From the NCBI GenBank assembly GCA_002751075.1, contig NAOQ01000005.1, positions 150,493-199,901 on the forward strand: a stretch of 49,409 nucleotides of DNA. The letters run 5' to 3'. Position numbers and translations under genes: made by a program. Under the pieces are notes generated by a model, which saw nothing but the letters and a program-made list of their open reading frames with translations, made no database searches and was not told the origin of the DNA. Positions 1 to 14,365 of this stretch are shown here, one piece after another. Numbering within the stretch: position 1 is the first letter of the stretch; each line of letters begins with the position of its first letter. This stretch comes from Ichthyophonus hoferi (lineage: Eukaryota; Opisthokonta; Ichthyosporea; Ichthyophonida; Ichthyophonidae).

Positions 1-3000
1 GGTTAGTTAATTGCGCTGTTTTTGAATTGCATAATGTCCTCAAACTGGTACAATGATTCGTCAATAAATATTCTGTGAACTGTTAAGCCAATGAAATAGT
101 TAGGTGAGGAGCCATTTTAGTTAGGATATATTCAAGGATAAGATCGGAAAGTGATAAAAGGAAAAAAAGAGTTAAAAAAAACTCATAAAAACTCGGATAG
201 TGACGTATAAACTATTATAAACAAAGTTTATTATTATTATCATTATTTTGATTATTTCTATTATTACTAATAATATTATTAATATATCTATTATTACTAT
301 TATAATTTTAATATTTTGATTATGAAATATGTTTTGGCAAATGAGAAAATGGGTTAATACGCGATCTAAATGGGGGCATTACGGTATTTAAGTATTGTAG
401 TAAGATCAATCGATTCTGATGGGTCTTGGTAACCTATCGTGAGTTGGATTAGCTAATACAAATATCTATGATTGATTCCATTTAAGTTATTGAACGTAGC
501 AACATTGGCGTTAACTAGAAAGCTAACGCATCCGAATTAACAGGTACGATTGGTTCCCTATATACTGGAATCTAAGTAGTTTATTGTTGTGTTTCTTAAA
601 AGTATTTATTAAGGTATTTATTGCTCAACTATTTATTTATTTATAGATGTACACTCAATGGTGGGCGCAGGGACATATCTTAGTAATTTAATGCCGCAGG
701 CCTAACCATATGTTCTCAAATTAGTCTAACCAATTGTATAGACACATATTACCTTTCGCAACACCGGTGCCATAAGTGCTTAAAATAGGATGGCTTTAAT
801 TAAGTTATCGGTAACTATGTATAGATACCAATAGGAGGCCCTCATGCGGATAAAATAGAACAGTAAAGAAAAAAATTGCAATGCAGAAATGACCGATTTT
901 ACAAAATATAAGTTTATTTATGTAATTTAACATCTACACATAAGCCCAATTGAGGTGTATAAGCATCAATATTACCACTGTAGTGGTCCCAACAATTTAC
1001 AAGGGTAAATGTTCATGCTGTCTGCAAATAGCAAGATCTCCTAAGCCACAAATGAAAACAACTTAGGATTGAGGTCTCGGGATCAATAGACAGTCATAAT
1101 GCTGTGGACTCGACATCGGAAGATCAACCGATGCACACTGACTCTATTTCACAGTCAATTAAAATCTTTTCTGGGCAATTGATTCGTAGACGCAAGATAA
1201 AGTAGTCTAAAACCGTTTATAACAACAAATACGGTACTCGCATACAGAAGCAGAAAGACCTATAAGGATGAGTGTATGTTTGTGATTGGAGCGTAAGTTT
1301 AGGTAAAAGTAGGAGTATTAAATAAAAAAAATCAAATAAAGTGTATTCGCGTATTTATTAAATACCGTGTGTTTGTATAGCTCACTGGAGAAGTGAATGA
1401 ATATACACAAATGTTGGCATAATTTTTACATCTTACCTTATGGTACATACATGTGGTACATTTACATAAATTCAAGCCCCAAGAAATGTCAGCCTGTCAA
1501 CACGCATAGTTAAATATTAGCATATCTTAATTATTGGTAAGTATATTATGGTTTATCCAGATATAAAGTTTACCAAGGAGTATACAACAATAAATACTAC
1601 AATAGCAACTGTCCACCGTACAATCAATCCATAACACCTAAATTTTCTGAAAGAAAATGTTGGAAAGTAGAATATAAGATCAAATGTATACCAGACCTAG
1701 TAGGTTGATAAAAATTAAAAATTAAAATTTTTATTTCAACCACCCTTAAAATACTGTTGTGGATAAAACCAATGAAAATACTACTTATGTTTCATTAGTA
1801 AATAGCAATTGAACAATAAATTAACAGCAACAGAGAGGAGATGGGGTTACCAAATAAAAAGACCCGTTTAAATATAAGATATATATATGTATATATATAT
1901 ATATATAATTGAAACATAAGCAAAAAAATAAAAGGTAGGGATATGTAGGTGAAGAAATAGATCAGGCTATAACCATAACCGGATCAAGACAAATCCACTG
2001 GGGTGGTTCTACTTACATATTTGTCATACTTTGCCATCAAATATACTGGTGTTTGCTTTGTTTTCATACCGTGCTAAGGGATACAGGCTTGTTAAATATA
2101 ATAGCTTGTCAACATATCTATCAAATTAAATAGGTTATCAATAGTGCATCAGTCTATTTGCAAGGTTGGATTTAGAAGAGTCCCTTGAATTTACATTTAA
2201 CACGTAACTAACACCACAATTTCAATATAGTAACAAGCTATTGTCATCAGTAATTCCCTTTATGCTATATATAATAATTACAATCAAGCCATAGCCAAGA
2301 GATTGGTGTATATAGCGTGGTGTCCCCTACCGTTAGTTACTGTAGATGAGGATCAATTAATGTAACCGAGAGTGTAGTATAGTTTAAAGGGCATTGACTC
2401 ATGACAGAAAGATAAAATGACAAACAGGAGTGTTTTGCATACAAATATATGGAGCATTTATCAGGACCTTATTATCATAATGTTAACTACAGATCTCCTA
2501 CATTAAATTAGAATCTAGATATTACTTTTACTTCCATCGGCTAACATTTTTCTCTTGCGGCAAATAGTTATTATTAAACTAAGACATGTATACATTCCAT
2601 ACATATCTGGACAGTAATCTATACGCGTGTAATTTGTGCGCATATAGATATATTGGTATATACCAGATATTCTTCCCGTATTCTGGGCATGTCGCTTTCC
2701 CTGGTTTCAATCCAGTCAAGGACTGAAAATGCACTCTGATTAGAACTATGGAGTCTTGACCCAAAATCAATTTATTAGCCTATTTCTCTCCAATGTTTGC
2801 TTGCCCTATATTTATTCTTTATATATCTGCCCTGACCCACACTTCTTCATTGGTTTCTGTGTCTATAAATTTTCTACTGTCACATTAGCGTTAGTATAAT
2901 CCTGTTAAAAAACGGTTTAGCTATAACCATGTAATACAAAAATTTGATTGCACACTGAAATGGGCTATATTTAACCAATATTGAGAGAATTAGTAATTCA

Positions 3001-6000
3001 ACAATCCAGAGTAAACTAATTTGTGTATGACAATATTTGGTAAAGGAAAAGTTGGATTGTAATGAAAGTCTTACTAGAAGAACCAAGACAAAAATCAAGA
3101 AGGAAGATAGGAGTTGTTTTCATATAAAAAAAAGAAGCAGCGTATCCTTTAAATAAAAATAGCATAGTAGGTATTTATTATGTTAATGCACAAGTGATAA
3201 TTTAGAAGCGTCAATAATCAAAAAATCATTGAAATAAAGGAGTGACATATAAAAATTATTAAAATTAAGTGAAGCAACCGAATTTATAATAAAAATGCAG
3301 AGGAGAAGGAAGACATGAGATTGCACACATCCAATACCACGACGAGGTCTATAGTAGACTTTTCCAGTGTCATTCCACATCCTTACCATTGGTTGGTAAG
3401 ATTGGTATTTTTGATAGACGGTTGATCGGGCCCTTCTTATCTGTAGAGTGTACAACGATATATTGAGTGATTAGATGCACTGTTTTATGGTGATGGTGTG
3501 TAACTATTCTAATGTTAAAATAAACTTAGGTTTTTATGTTTAATTTTTGGAATTGGATTTATGTAAACAACCCAGAGCACCAGGAAGTGAGAGAGATGCA
3601 AACATATTTGATATATACAGGTAGATATTTCCAGTTTGCACATTGCATACATCTGCGAGGCATGCTTTGTTATCTACACATATACCATTGTGCATACTGT
3701 CAATCTCTACACCAATCATATATAAAATATAATAACATATCATAAAGATCAGCAATTTGATTCTCATTTAAATTTTAATATTTATTCCAACCCGCCGTCA
3801 ATTTAGCATGCCGTGCTAAAGAGTAGACATCGTCAACTAAACATACATACTATATATATATATATATATATATTACAGATAACTACATACACAATATTGA
3901 TTGTGATGTTTATAGTTTATAGTCATACCTCATAGCTAATTATTGTTATATTGTTAATTAGCCTATAGACGGCATACTATATCTTACAATCAAAGAGATG
4001 TCTGTATGAGACATGACCTGAATACAGAAATATGTCCTGATATTGAATAAAGAATGATTGACTTGGTTTTAATTTTCTACTTACAATCGCTACCTGCAAT
4101 CCAAGATTGATGTGATAATAACTAAAACACATACTGGAAATGTAAATAAATACAAAAGCAATTATAATCTATGTAAACACGCTTAGATACAGTTAGGCCT
4201 GCCATTTTCTAATTTATTCATTGCTTAAGTTTTTTTCAATATTTTCGTCTATATGCAGGATAACATAACCAACTATCTATAACTTAGCAGAAATAACATT
4301 ATATCCATGCTTGCATAATTGGAAAAATTGTTAAAATACACACAAAAAGCAGAGTGAATCAACAATATATAATTCCCTTATTCTATAATTGCTGTAAGAG
4401 ATCACCTAACATGCAGATGGATATAGCAATCATCACATATCAACGTTATCATCTGCTAGTTTTGCATAAGGCTAAAGGGCCTAGGTAGTTCCCTGATTGC
4501 ATCTTATGTGATTGCCCCTCCCAGCCTCCCTACTACCCTGCCCTGAACATATTCGTCTAAACTGCAGTACTCGGTAGCCTTACCAAAACACCTTGCCACA
4601 CAAAAAACAAAGCATAGTACTAGACAACCACAATGAAAAGTATTATTAACTCCAAGAGTCGATGTAAAATTAGTCTGCTGGACTAGACTTGGAAGCAAGA
4701 TTCAATAAAGAAATGCTCAATGAAAAAATTTAAACTCATTTTAATGATTTTGGACATGTATCTAGAATACAGTAGAAGGAGAAGGATTAAAGTTAGATGT
4801 TGCTCTGGTAGTCTTCTTTAATATAGAAAAAAAGAGAAAAAAAAAAGAAAAAAAGAAAAGAAAAAAAGGAAAATTTAAATTGTGGTCTTAAAAAAGACAA
4901 GACAAATAAAAGTAAAGGCAGAATAGACAAAAAAGAAACCATTTTTACAGGTCAAGAATATGCATATACAACGATATCAAAAGTTTACTTTCATGTGTTA
5001 GGTATTTTAAATTTAGATATTTGTTGCAACCCCCAACTTTCACCTGCATGCTTCTAGAAAAAAATATAAAAATAATAATATAACCACAATAGTCTATTTC
5101 CATCCAATTTATCCACACCTGGGGTTATTCAAAAAAAAAACGAGCTAAATTCCTTTGGGGATAATAAATTTATAGATTACGTTCTAAACATATACGCGTA
5201 TTTAGTTTATTCAGCAAATTATTATTTTATATGGCTTTATATTTTCATGTCTTTTTTTATAAAAAATTGCGATATTTTCATATGGAAAATAAACAAGTGT
5301 GCTACAACTAATGTGCTGATCAACCCTTTTTTTGACTTACTAAACCAAGTCCAAAATATAGGAGAATAGAAAGAATGAAAGATATTCATATAATAGCCAC
5401 TATTCTATCATCCCCACACCAAGTCCCCTCTCATACTCTCTAGCTATCAATTCTTACTGATGCAGCAATTTCTCTGGTACCGATAACAATGCAAAACGAG
5501 CCGAAAAAATTGTTTAGGCGTGTAAGACTCATTTTTAAATTCGATTTTAGTTATTTTAGTTGTTTCCTACAACAAATATTGTTAAGTAGTTTGTCGTTCT
5601 TGCATGCCTTCATACCACATTACTGTAAATAACGATTACTATTGGTCACATACTTGTTTGTGATTCCTATTGGACCGAGTGGAGACAATGACGCGTGTTT
5701 CATTCCTAGACAGCTATAATCGGTTGGGCAAAGAAATATATTGACATTCAAATGAAAATTTTTTTTGGAAAATAACGTATTTTTATTATTGTGTATACAT
5801 ATATATATTTATTTATATAGGTGATTATGGGAATGTTAAGCTAATAGAGTGAGGGTAAATAACTACCAGAATTGGTCCAGTAGATTGGCTCACAAATGGC
5901 TCAGGATCTACATAAAAATAAAATGCAAATTAGGTATATATGTATGTAAGCCGTTCATCAGTTTAATGTTCAATATTGTATTTTCTCTATCACTTTTGAG

Positions 6001-7201
6001 GAGCAAGAAAATAAAATACCAATCACTTAGTGTAAAATTGAGCCGCCTAATTTCATATCCCATTAGATTGCAGGGGTGATGATAAATCTCATTGGAATCT
6101 ATTTATATTTTTATGTGGCTCATTATCATCATTACGTAGTGTGTGCTTGTTTTTTTGTTTTTAGTTTTATTAAGTTTTTATTTAGCAAGTTCAATTAGGA
6201 ATTACAAAATACCATTGCTAGGGTCTTAATACCAAGAAATACATTTTTGCATGGCAAGTTATTAAATAAAATGAATATAAATTTTGTTAAAGTATGTTAA
6301 AAAAAATCCAGGCATTATTTTTTTACATATTTTAGATTGTTGTATTTAGCCATATGATTGGCTTACCAAGGTGAAAGATAACACATTAGAAAACAAAAGC
6401 AATACATTGGTAATCAACAAGACTTCAGAGTTTTCTAGCCACTAATATGGCGTTTAGTTATAAATTATGTTTTAATGAGTTAAACGTACCCAATCACAGA
6501 ACTTTTAAAGTTTGTTCAAACACAAGCCAATCCCAGATCGTATCTACTAATGAAGTTATGTAAATAAACCATTAGGCTTTCTATTATACGTAATGAGTGA
6601 TAAATGTATAATTATTGTCATCGTTGTTCAAGAGTACCATGATATATATATAATACATAATATAGTGTATAACAGAGAATTAAAACAATTACTGCAAACA
6701 CAACCATATGAAAAGAGGGTAAAAAATACAGGCTTTTTGGTATTACTATAAGATAGTGTTTGGTTAGTATATGTCGGAAGGGCAATTGTACAATATACAT
6801 AGAGCAGTTATAGGTTATCGAGAGATAATGCTATATGGTGTAGACTGAAGTGATATTTATACTAACCATTCTAATTATGTAAAACATGCCTATTCAAAAT
6901 AATAGATGTTGAATAGAGAGAGACAGACAGCGGAATTTTTTTTAAAGTGTACCTTAACGTATATTCTAGATTCGGTGTGCATGATTATATATATATAGTA
7001 TCTAGTATATAATATATAGTATAACCATTTTTAACTTTCAACTACCAGAAAGAGTAGAGATAAAATATGCATACTCTATTGGTTCTACAACTATTTATAG
7101 TTACAACCTTACCTATGACATGTTTTACCACCCGTAGTGTATGTTATTATGTACTTAGCTAATAAAATAATTTGCAGCCAGGTCACGTGTGCTTTAGAAA
7201 G
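1..7201. other. Intergenic, no gene recognised
   Basis: About 7.2 kb of very AT-rich sequence. The open frames are short, show no recognisable domain and do not chain through plausible splice sites. There are simple AT runs near 1885-1910 and 3850-3875 and a purine-rich patch near 4830-4870. Slightly more GC-rich islands at about 1000-1160, 3330-3470 and 4500-4700 were read in all frames without a recognisable protein. I see no RNA gene here. The last few hundred bases presumably contain the promoter of the hydrolase gene that starts at 7202. Confidence 0.6.
7182..7191 (+). promoter_or_regulatory. E-box / CLEAR-like element before GGH
   Basis: The bases GTCACGTGTG lie 11-20 nt upstream of the GGH start codon. 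The core CACGTG (7184-7189) is a perfect E-box. Eight of ten bases fit the palindrome GTCACGTGAC, known in animals as the CLEAR motif bound by TFEB/MITF-type factors at lysosomal genes. GGH encodes a lysosomal or secreted enzyme, so the context fits. CACGTG is short and could occur by chance, and its use here is inference. Confidence 0.45.
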
Positions 7202-9097
7202 ATGAATAATTACTTACTAGCTGTGTTGGCGGCGATCCTGTTTGGAAGTAATGCTTCTTTTTTTTCATTTATTGTAATTTCGTTGGGTTTTTACACAGAC
7301 ACACATACTTGCCCTCTCTATCAACTTATTTTTTTTTAAAAAAAAATATATTTGTTATAACCATTGTAGAACTAGTTGGATATAAAAATTTCGACTATTT
7401 GTAGTTTATTTTCTATATCTTTTATGTGGCGAACAAAGTGGAATGTTATAGGAGTAATGAAATCATTAGTTGTTATTATAATCACACCTAATTACCCATA
7501 TATATCTATGTATATATCTATCAAATATCATGAGAAATATACCATGCAGCTGAACAGGACAGAGCTGTTGAGGTTAAAGTATCCCAAGAAAAACATTCGA
7601 CCTTGAGATAAAGTACTCTGATTCTATCACATACACCATAATAATGTCATATATATATACTTTACTAACCCCCTCTCGCTCCCCAGTGGCCGTCCACCTC
7701 AGCATCTTCCCCTCCCCTTTCACCCATTTTACAAAAGCACGGCCCGTGCAAATAACCGACTCACCCATCATAGGGATCCTTACCTTACCCTTTCATGGTG
7801 CAAGTAGTGTCAGACACTCTGCCATACCAGCGAGCTATGTGAAGTGTGGGTGGCTGGGTAGGGGTTATAGGGTGTATGTATGGTGTCACTATACTCTACT
7901 GTATGTTTATGCTCCCTATCGGGCTATTAATCGATTGGTTGTATAGACTTTCTTATATATTATACATGTATGCCTATATTTGCACCGATTTCGTATTTAT
8001 GTATTTGATATATATCGCATCATATATATGTACAAATACGCATTTATTTTGAAACACAAGTATCATCATATACGTATACATTTCACATACATCTTATTCC
8101 TTGCATACATATATTCGCCATATATATATATATGTCTATATGCCATTTTCATTCTGTACATATATGTTTCTTTTTGTATTTTTATATGGACACACATACA
8201 CATACACATACCTATATATATATATATATATCCGCACACTCATCAGCCTGCTCTGCCCTATGCAGCCATATAGGATATATTAGTTCTTAACCTAGTAACC
8301 ACCAATGGCAGGGCTAGAGGGGGGGGGAGCACGTGTAATACCCATATCCTACGACCTTCCCTTGGATGAGATTAGAGACCTCCACTCTTCTCTGAACGGG
8401 GTGATTTTTACTGGTGGAGACTCGGTAGGTGTTATTGTACTGTATTGACTGTATTGTCCAATAAGCGGACAGAGTTAAATTTAATGATTAGTGTAGGCTC
8501 ATGGGATATATCATACTTCCACACATATCTATACATGCGTACTCAAGATAGTATCTATTGGCATGAATTTTAATACGTTTACATCCATATATATGTGGGC
8601 TAAATTGCTCAAGTAAGCTTATACACCACACATACATTCCTATTAATTCACATATACACGTAGAAACCCTAAACATCTATACATATACGTATACATAGCC
8701 CCGATTCAGATATATACATACAATTAACATATCTATAAATGCACATAGCTGCCAGCCATTGCCACCTTTGCTTACAAACATAGGGAAAAAAAGTAAAATA
8801 AAATCAAAGATTGATTCATTTTAAATAGCAAACAACTATTCAAAATTCATAAATAAATTTAATATTCATCTCATCCTCTAACTGGCTGGCTACCTTTACA
8901 TCCTTTCAGTTTTTAGACCCTGTCTACTACCAGGCTGGTAAGAGAATCAATTATCATTATTATTATTACTAGTAGTATAATTATTATTTATATTATTATT
9001 ATTAGTATTATTATTAGTATTTGTATTATTAAAATTTGTATTATTAGTATTTGTATTATTAGTATTAGTTATATTATCATCATTATTATTAGTATTA

Positions 9098-9132
<35 letters not shown>

Positions 9133-12100
9133 TGTGCTATTACTATTATCTATATTACTCTTATTAGTATTAGGGCTACCACCACCACCACTGTTATTAA
9201 CACTATCAATATCAATATCATTATTGTTTTACAATAAGCGGTTTATATATGTTGTTACACTATTTTATCAAGATAATATGTAGACAGTCTCTCTCCTTTC
9301 ATCTTTGACATAAATATTCAACTCATCCCTGACAATATATAATGTTACATCAATAATAATATTATTAACAATATACCTGTATTATATAGCCACACCAAAC
9401 CAACAAATAGTTAGAATAGGAGTGATTGGACTATAGAAAAATTCAAAATACTTAGAACAATCGTATACATAATCCATGTGTCGTTGTTTAACAATTTTAT
9501 GACAAAAAAAGAGATATATGTGCATACACAATTATATATAGCTGGCATTGTGTAAAGTATAATACACACGCTAATATATATATATACTCTCTTTCTCGTT
9601 GTCTTTTGCTTTCTATTTCTATATCCCTCTCTCTTACCTTATCTTTATTTGTTTATCTATTTCTCTTTTTATTTTTTATTTTTTTTAATCTCTTTCTCTA
9701 TATATATGTACTCTCCCGCTCTGTCCCTCTCTCTCACCTTTACTCTCTCCCAATAGGAGAACTGCTTTTAAATTTAACCAAGGAAGCCACAGTCCGAGGG
9801 GAATATGTTCCTTTGTGGGGCACGTGTCTTGGATTTGAATTCCTCCTTTATTTGGTGTATGTGTACTTTTATCTTTTTATACATCGTATTCTATTGGTTT
9901 ACTTTAATAGATTTTATATATTTATTTGTATATATCACCACACTATAAACATATATCCATCACAAACCATATCAAATGACCCATTTCAGTTACACGAATT
10001 GTTCTGCTTTATTAAAAATAAGGGATATAAATAAGTATAGTTTCTAATGTGTATCTAAACCTCTCCCTCTCTCTCTCTCTATCTTTCTATCTTTATCTTC
10101 TTTGCAACATATTCCTTTTCATAGTAATTACTCTAACTATTTCTCATATTTATTTGGTTCATATTCATAGGATCAACCCAACCCGTACATATACTATACG
10201 ACAAAAGCCAAACGAAAATATATTATTTGATATTTATATATTTATATTTAAAATATAGATTTATACAATATTATATCATAGCAGTTTACCTAGTAACTAG
10301 TAGCTAGTAGTAACAATTCCACCTTAGTGACAAAAAAAGAGGATTTGTATTAATAAATAATAAATAGTAATAGCAATACTATAGTATTATTATATATTGC
10401 ATTATATTTGTACTGTGATGTAACAGTATGCATCTTCTATTGGTGATAACGATAATATAATATAATAATGCTAGGGAATATAAAAATAGTGTATGTAATA
10501 TATATTTTACTATATATATTTTTTGTTTTTTACACCCGCTAATTCGGCAAAAAATCAGAACATGTATAATTAGGGATAACTTGACATGTAAACTATACCA
10601 CTTACAGGGCCTGTAACAAAAATCTATTTGAGAAGGGGCCACGATTTGATTCCATGAACCTTAGCTTGCCTCTCCAGTTTAATGCAGCGTAGGTTGTTAG
10701 ATATTTATAATATAACAATAGATTTTAATGTTTTTATATGGATGTGTTTTTTATGTATAGTTATATATTCCTGTATATATTATTTTCACTTATTATTTTA
10801 CTATGATATCTACCCTATCAGAGCCCAGACTAGTCGTATGTATGGACCTATTTATGGTACTACCCTATGGGACGTACTGGCCAATGAAGGGGTTACTCCT
10901 AATGAGCATAGGCTGGGCATTAGTCCAAAAGGTATATATGATGAGATTAGATTAGAGAGGCACATGCATAGGCTAATATATATTTATCTATGGCAATCCA
11001 TGTTAAACTATGTTAATCTATGTTAGTTTATGGTAATTTATATCAGCCTATGTGAATCTATGGGAACCTATGGTAATCTCTGCTAATCGATGTTAATCTA
11101 TGTTAATCGCTGTTAATCGATGTTAATGTTGTAAACATGTCAATCTAGGTTAATTTGTGTTAATATATATTAATCTATGCCAATATATGTTGATCTATGT
11201 TAAAATAGTCTAATCTATATGGAGAGGGAGATTTTTTATTAAAAGGTTTATATTAAATGTTAATATGTATATGCATATGCATATATTATTCTATGTAAGA
11301 AGCCTATTTTTTTTTTAAGCGTTTAAATTAATCTAAATCTATGTGCGTATACATTATGGATCGAATATATAGATGCTGCACTGTTTTTTTTGTTTTATAA
11401 AAAAAAACCCCGAATGCCTCCTTTTCTTTAATCTTTTTATCTCTTATTTTTTTTCCTTCATATAATTCTACACGAGTTTCATATTTATTGATTAGATTAG
11501 TATTAGCATATAGATATATATATCCTCACTACCTATTGGTACAATATTATCTATTTCCTTTCTACATTAAAACGTGCACAAATATGCATATACAAAATAT
11601 TCTATTCTCTATCTAGTTATACTATAGTTTATTATTTTTGTCTAAGTTACTCCTCCGTCAACTTCAAACTAGTCTACATTTGTCTATAAATACACAATGC
11701 ATATTCTAACTAATATATACAACATAACGTATAGATATTTATACCTCATATTACAAGAAACTGTACAATAGGTTTAGCACATCTATTAAAATTCCCTTAA
11801 CTAATATTAATTATTTATATTGAAATAATCAAGGATCTGGTGTTGGTATTCTAACACAGCAACTCAGATCACAATTAGTATAGACCTATATATATATAAT
11901 ACTTTACATATTTATATAAACACAATACCTGCATTTACATGCTTAAATTTCTATAAATTTCTATACGTGCATACGAATCACGTAAATGTTTATACAAGTG
12001 ACTGACATATATCCAATTATAGACTTTAATAAATACAAGATTAATAAGGTTTTTACAAGTACCTCTACTAATGTGGACCGGAAGGGTCAGTTATTTGTAT

Positions 12101-13461
12101 CGTCTATGGAAGCTAAAGCATATCCTATATACGGAGTACAGTGGCATCCGGAAAAGGTGTTTATATATATACGTTTTAATCCACCAATCATATCTGTCTT
12201 TATACTATTTTTTGTTACCTAGCAGCCATGAATTTGCAGCCTATTAAGTTCAAAGTATTTATTTTATCATTGGTAGATCTTTGCCCTTCCCTGTTGCCTT
12301 GTAAGTTTTTTTTTAAAAAAATTGTATGTATATGTTTGTTTATGTGCAGAGGGAGAGAGGGAGGGGTAGATATAGGGGAGAAGGGATGGGTTAATGCGTG
12401 TATAGAAGTGTATATATGCATATAGGTATGATAGTATGTCGGATAGTCTGTATGTATGTATGTGTATGTGTGAGTCATGTGCATTTAATATAATTTCACA
12501 TTTGTCTATTATAACAAGACTTGTATATATTGCAGTAATCCACATCTATAAAACCCAGCAACACTCAAATGTACACAAAATACAAGGTACACGCTAACAC
12601 AACAACATACATACCAATACAACATACGTGCACCTATAATACAGATCCAATACGAATGGGAACGTCATCATGGTATTAGCCATAGTAAAAATGCCATTCA
12701 GGTCGGCCAATATATGGCCGAGTTTTTTGTAAATGAAGCGCGTCAAAATGAGTATGAACTGAGGATTGTTCCCTGATTTGCAAGCTCTCGCTTTCTCCCA
12801 TTGCCTACATGTATACATATTTCTCTTCATATACACCAAGGTGTATGTGTATTGTATATCTGTATATTTTTCGCTTCTATATTCTACTTTTTTTTTTCTC
12901 TTTCTATTTTTGTTTCTCCTATATATATTACTTATCTGACTGATCTTTTTTCTATAGTAGTATTTATACAATTAAGAATAATTAAAATCTAGATACCATT
13001 AAGTTCCATTAGTAATTATTAAATAATTACTCTAAACAGCATTTAAAGCTATTAAAATTTATTACAATATATTAAATGATCTCTCCAGAACCATACATAT
13101 AAGCATATAATAATCATAATAATGTTATTTCTATTCCTATTACTATTACTATTACTATTGATTTTACTATTACTATTATTATTCCTCTTTCTATTCTTAT
13201 TAACAGTCATATTTTTAATGTCCACATATGTAACTGTGTACCTAACCTACATACACACACACCTATACAACCAGCCGGCAGTTTTCCAGTGAGGCAGCAG
13301 AGAGTGCGGCATTGATCTACAACTACCAACCCACTAACACATACATAGAATCTAAAGGCCATTTCGCGCAAATGTACTTTTTTCCTGATAATCAGGCCCG
13401 TAAAGTCCAAACATCCACACACGATGATAATGTAGATGTCTTTTTGGAATATTTACCTTAA
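7202..13461 (+). CDS. GGH: Gamma-glutamyl hydrolase (folylpolyglutamate hydrolase), 10 exons
   Basis: Exons: 7202-7247, 7687-7845, 8312-8424, 8910-8937, 9757-9856, 10608-10688, 10822-10931, 12023-12156, 12645-12751, 13275-13461. They join in frame to about 354 residues (human enzyme about 318). This class I glutamine-amidotransferase-fold peptidase (C26) removes gamma-linked glutamates from folylpolyglutamates in lysosomes or outside the cell. Visible: a signal peptide starting [15 protein letters not shown], then [27 protein letters not shown], the nucleophile elbow WGTCLGFE (Cys139), SLPLQFN, and YGVQWHPEK with catalytic His254. A C-terminal segment with LIYNYQP matches the animal-type tail. 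Exon 4 is only 28 nt. Intron 1 has TACTAAC at 7663-7669, a C-rich tract and CAG. The exon 2 start is the least certain: a later AG would remove about 22 linker residues but keep the frame. It is convergent with the LST2-type gene. The enzyme looks intact, with all catalytic motifs present. Confidence 0.93.
8955..9205. repeat. ATT/TTA trinucleotide microsatellite in GGH intron 4
   Basis: Long imperfect (TTA)n tract with interspersed GTA and TTG units, purest at about 9088-9131, ending in a short (CCA)n run near 9180. It lies between the 28-nt exon and the catalytic-Cys exon. Frames through it give Leu-rich nonsense only. Confidence 0.85.
10986..11220. repeat. 10-bp tandem repeat, consensus TGTTAATCTA
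   Basis: About 24 degenerate copies of a 10-bp unit in GGH intron 7. From 10991 to about 11127 the period is exactly 10 with no slippage, and a shifted phase continues to about 11220. Variation is mostly single substitutions such as TGTTAATCGA and TGGGAACCTA. Confidence 0.85.
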
Positions 13462-13544
13462 AAAAATATCTGAATCGCTTATGTATATTTAGGAAGAAAG
13501 CTTGATTAAGACAGAATGACAGGCGATAGAGACTGATAAATATG

Positions 13545-13855
13545 TATGCGTGTATGTATGTATGTGTATATGTATATATGTATGTATATATATGTGTGTA
13601 TATGTATACATGTATGTGTATATGTATATATGTATGTGTATATGTATATATGTATGTGTATATGTATATATGTATGTATATATGTATGTATGCATGTATG
13701 TATGTATGCATGTATGCATGTCTGTATGTGTGTATGCGTGTATGTATGTGTGTATGTGTATGTATGTGCGTGTATATATATGTATGTATGTATTTATGCA
13801 TGTATGCATGTATGCGTGTATGCGTGTATGTGTGTATGTATGGTATGCATGAATA
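13545..13855 (+). repeat. (TGTA)n-type compound microsatellite downstream of GGH
   Basis: About 310 bp of TGTA, TATG and TGTG units beginning 84 bp after the GGH stop codon. It includes several blocks of a TGTATATG-type unit. It is open in several frames on both strands, which explains the long Tyr/Val/Cys/Met and Tyr/Thr/His/Ile translations; none is a real protein. On the GGH sense strand it contains repeated TGTATATA. Confidence 0.9.
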
Positions 13856-14365
13856 GATAGATATACAGGAGACACGAAGAACCTATAATTAAAGATATAG
13901 TTGGCTATTAATTTCGAAATATCTTTCAAATATGAAGAATACTATGTAATCACATTAAAAAATTATGTTAAAGTTAATCACGAATGGTTATTGGCTGTTT
14001 ATCATGTTGCATACATAGATAAGAAACACCATGATATATCTTAATACTATTGCTATAATGGTTAAGCAGAAGGGAAATGGATTAACTGCGTAGATGTGGT
14101 TTATCGCTGGCCATTAGATAATTATTCTGGTTATTTGTGTTTTTTTAGTAGACTTTTACGGAATAGTTCAATACACAAAGGATAGAGGCTGTTGCTCTCA
14201 GGCTGTTGTAGTTATTATGTGTTTAAACAGGAATATTTAATTAATTTGGGTATTTATTTATGCAACTATAAACATTCAATATTATTAGCAATTATTTTTA
14301 CGTATGTCCGGGGGAAATAGTTAATGCATTTATTAGTGCTAAACAACAATCCACGATGTTCTATC

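Noticed and set aside
3183-3455. 90-codon minus-strand frame with a basic segment (KVYYRPRRGIG)
   Set aside because: No splice partners, no recognised domain, and a hydrophobic tail typical of random AT-rich frames.
13352-13929. Several long open frames (100-149 codons) on both strands around 13.35-13.93 kb
   Set aside because: They are translations of the TGTA microsatellite (Tyr/Met/Cys/Val or Ile/His/Thr/Tyr) plus antisense of the last GGH exon.
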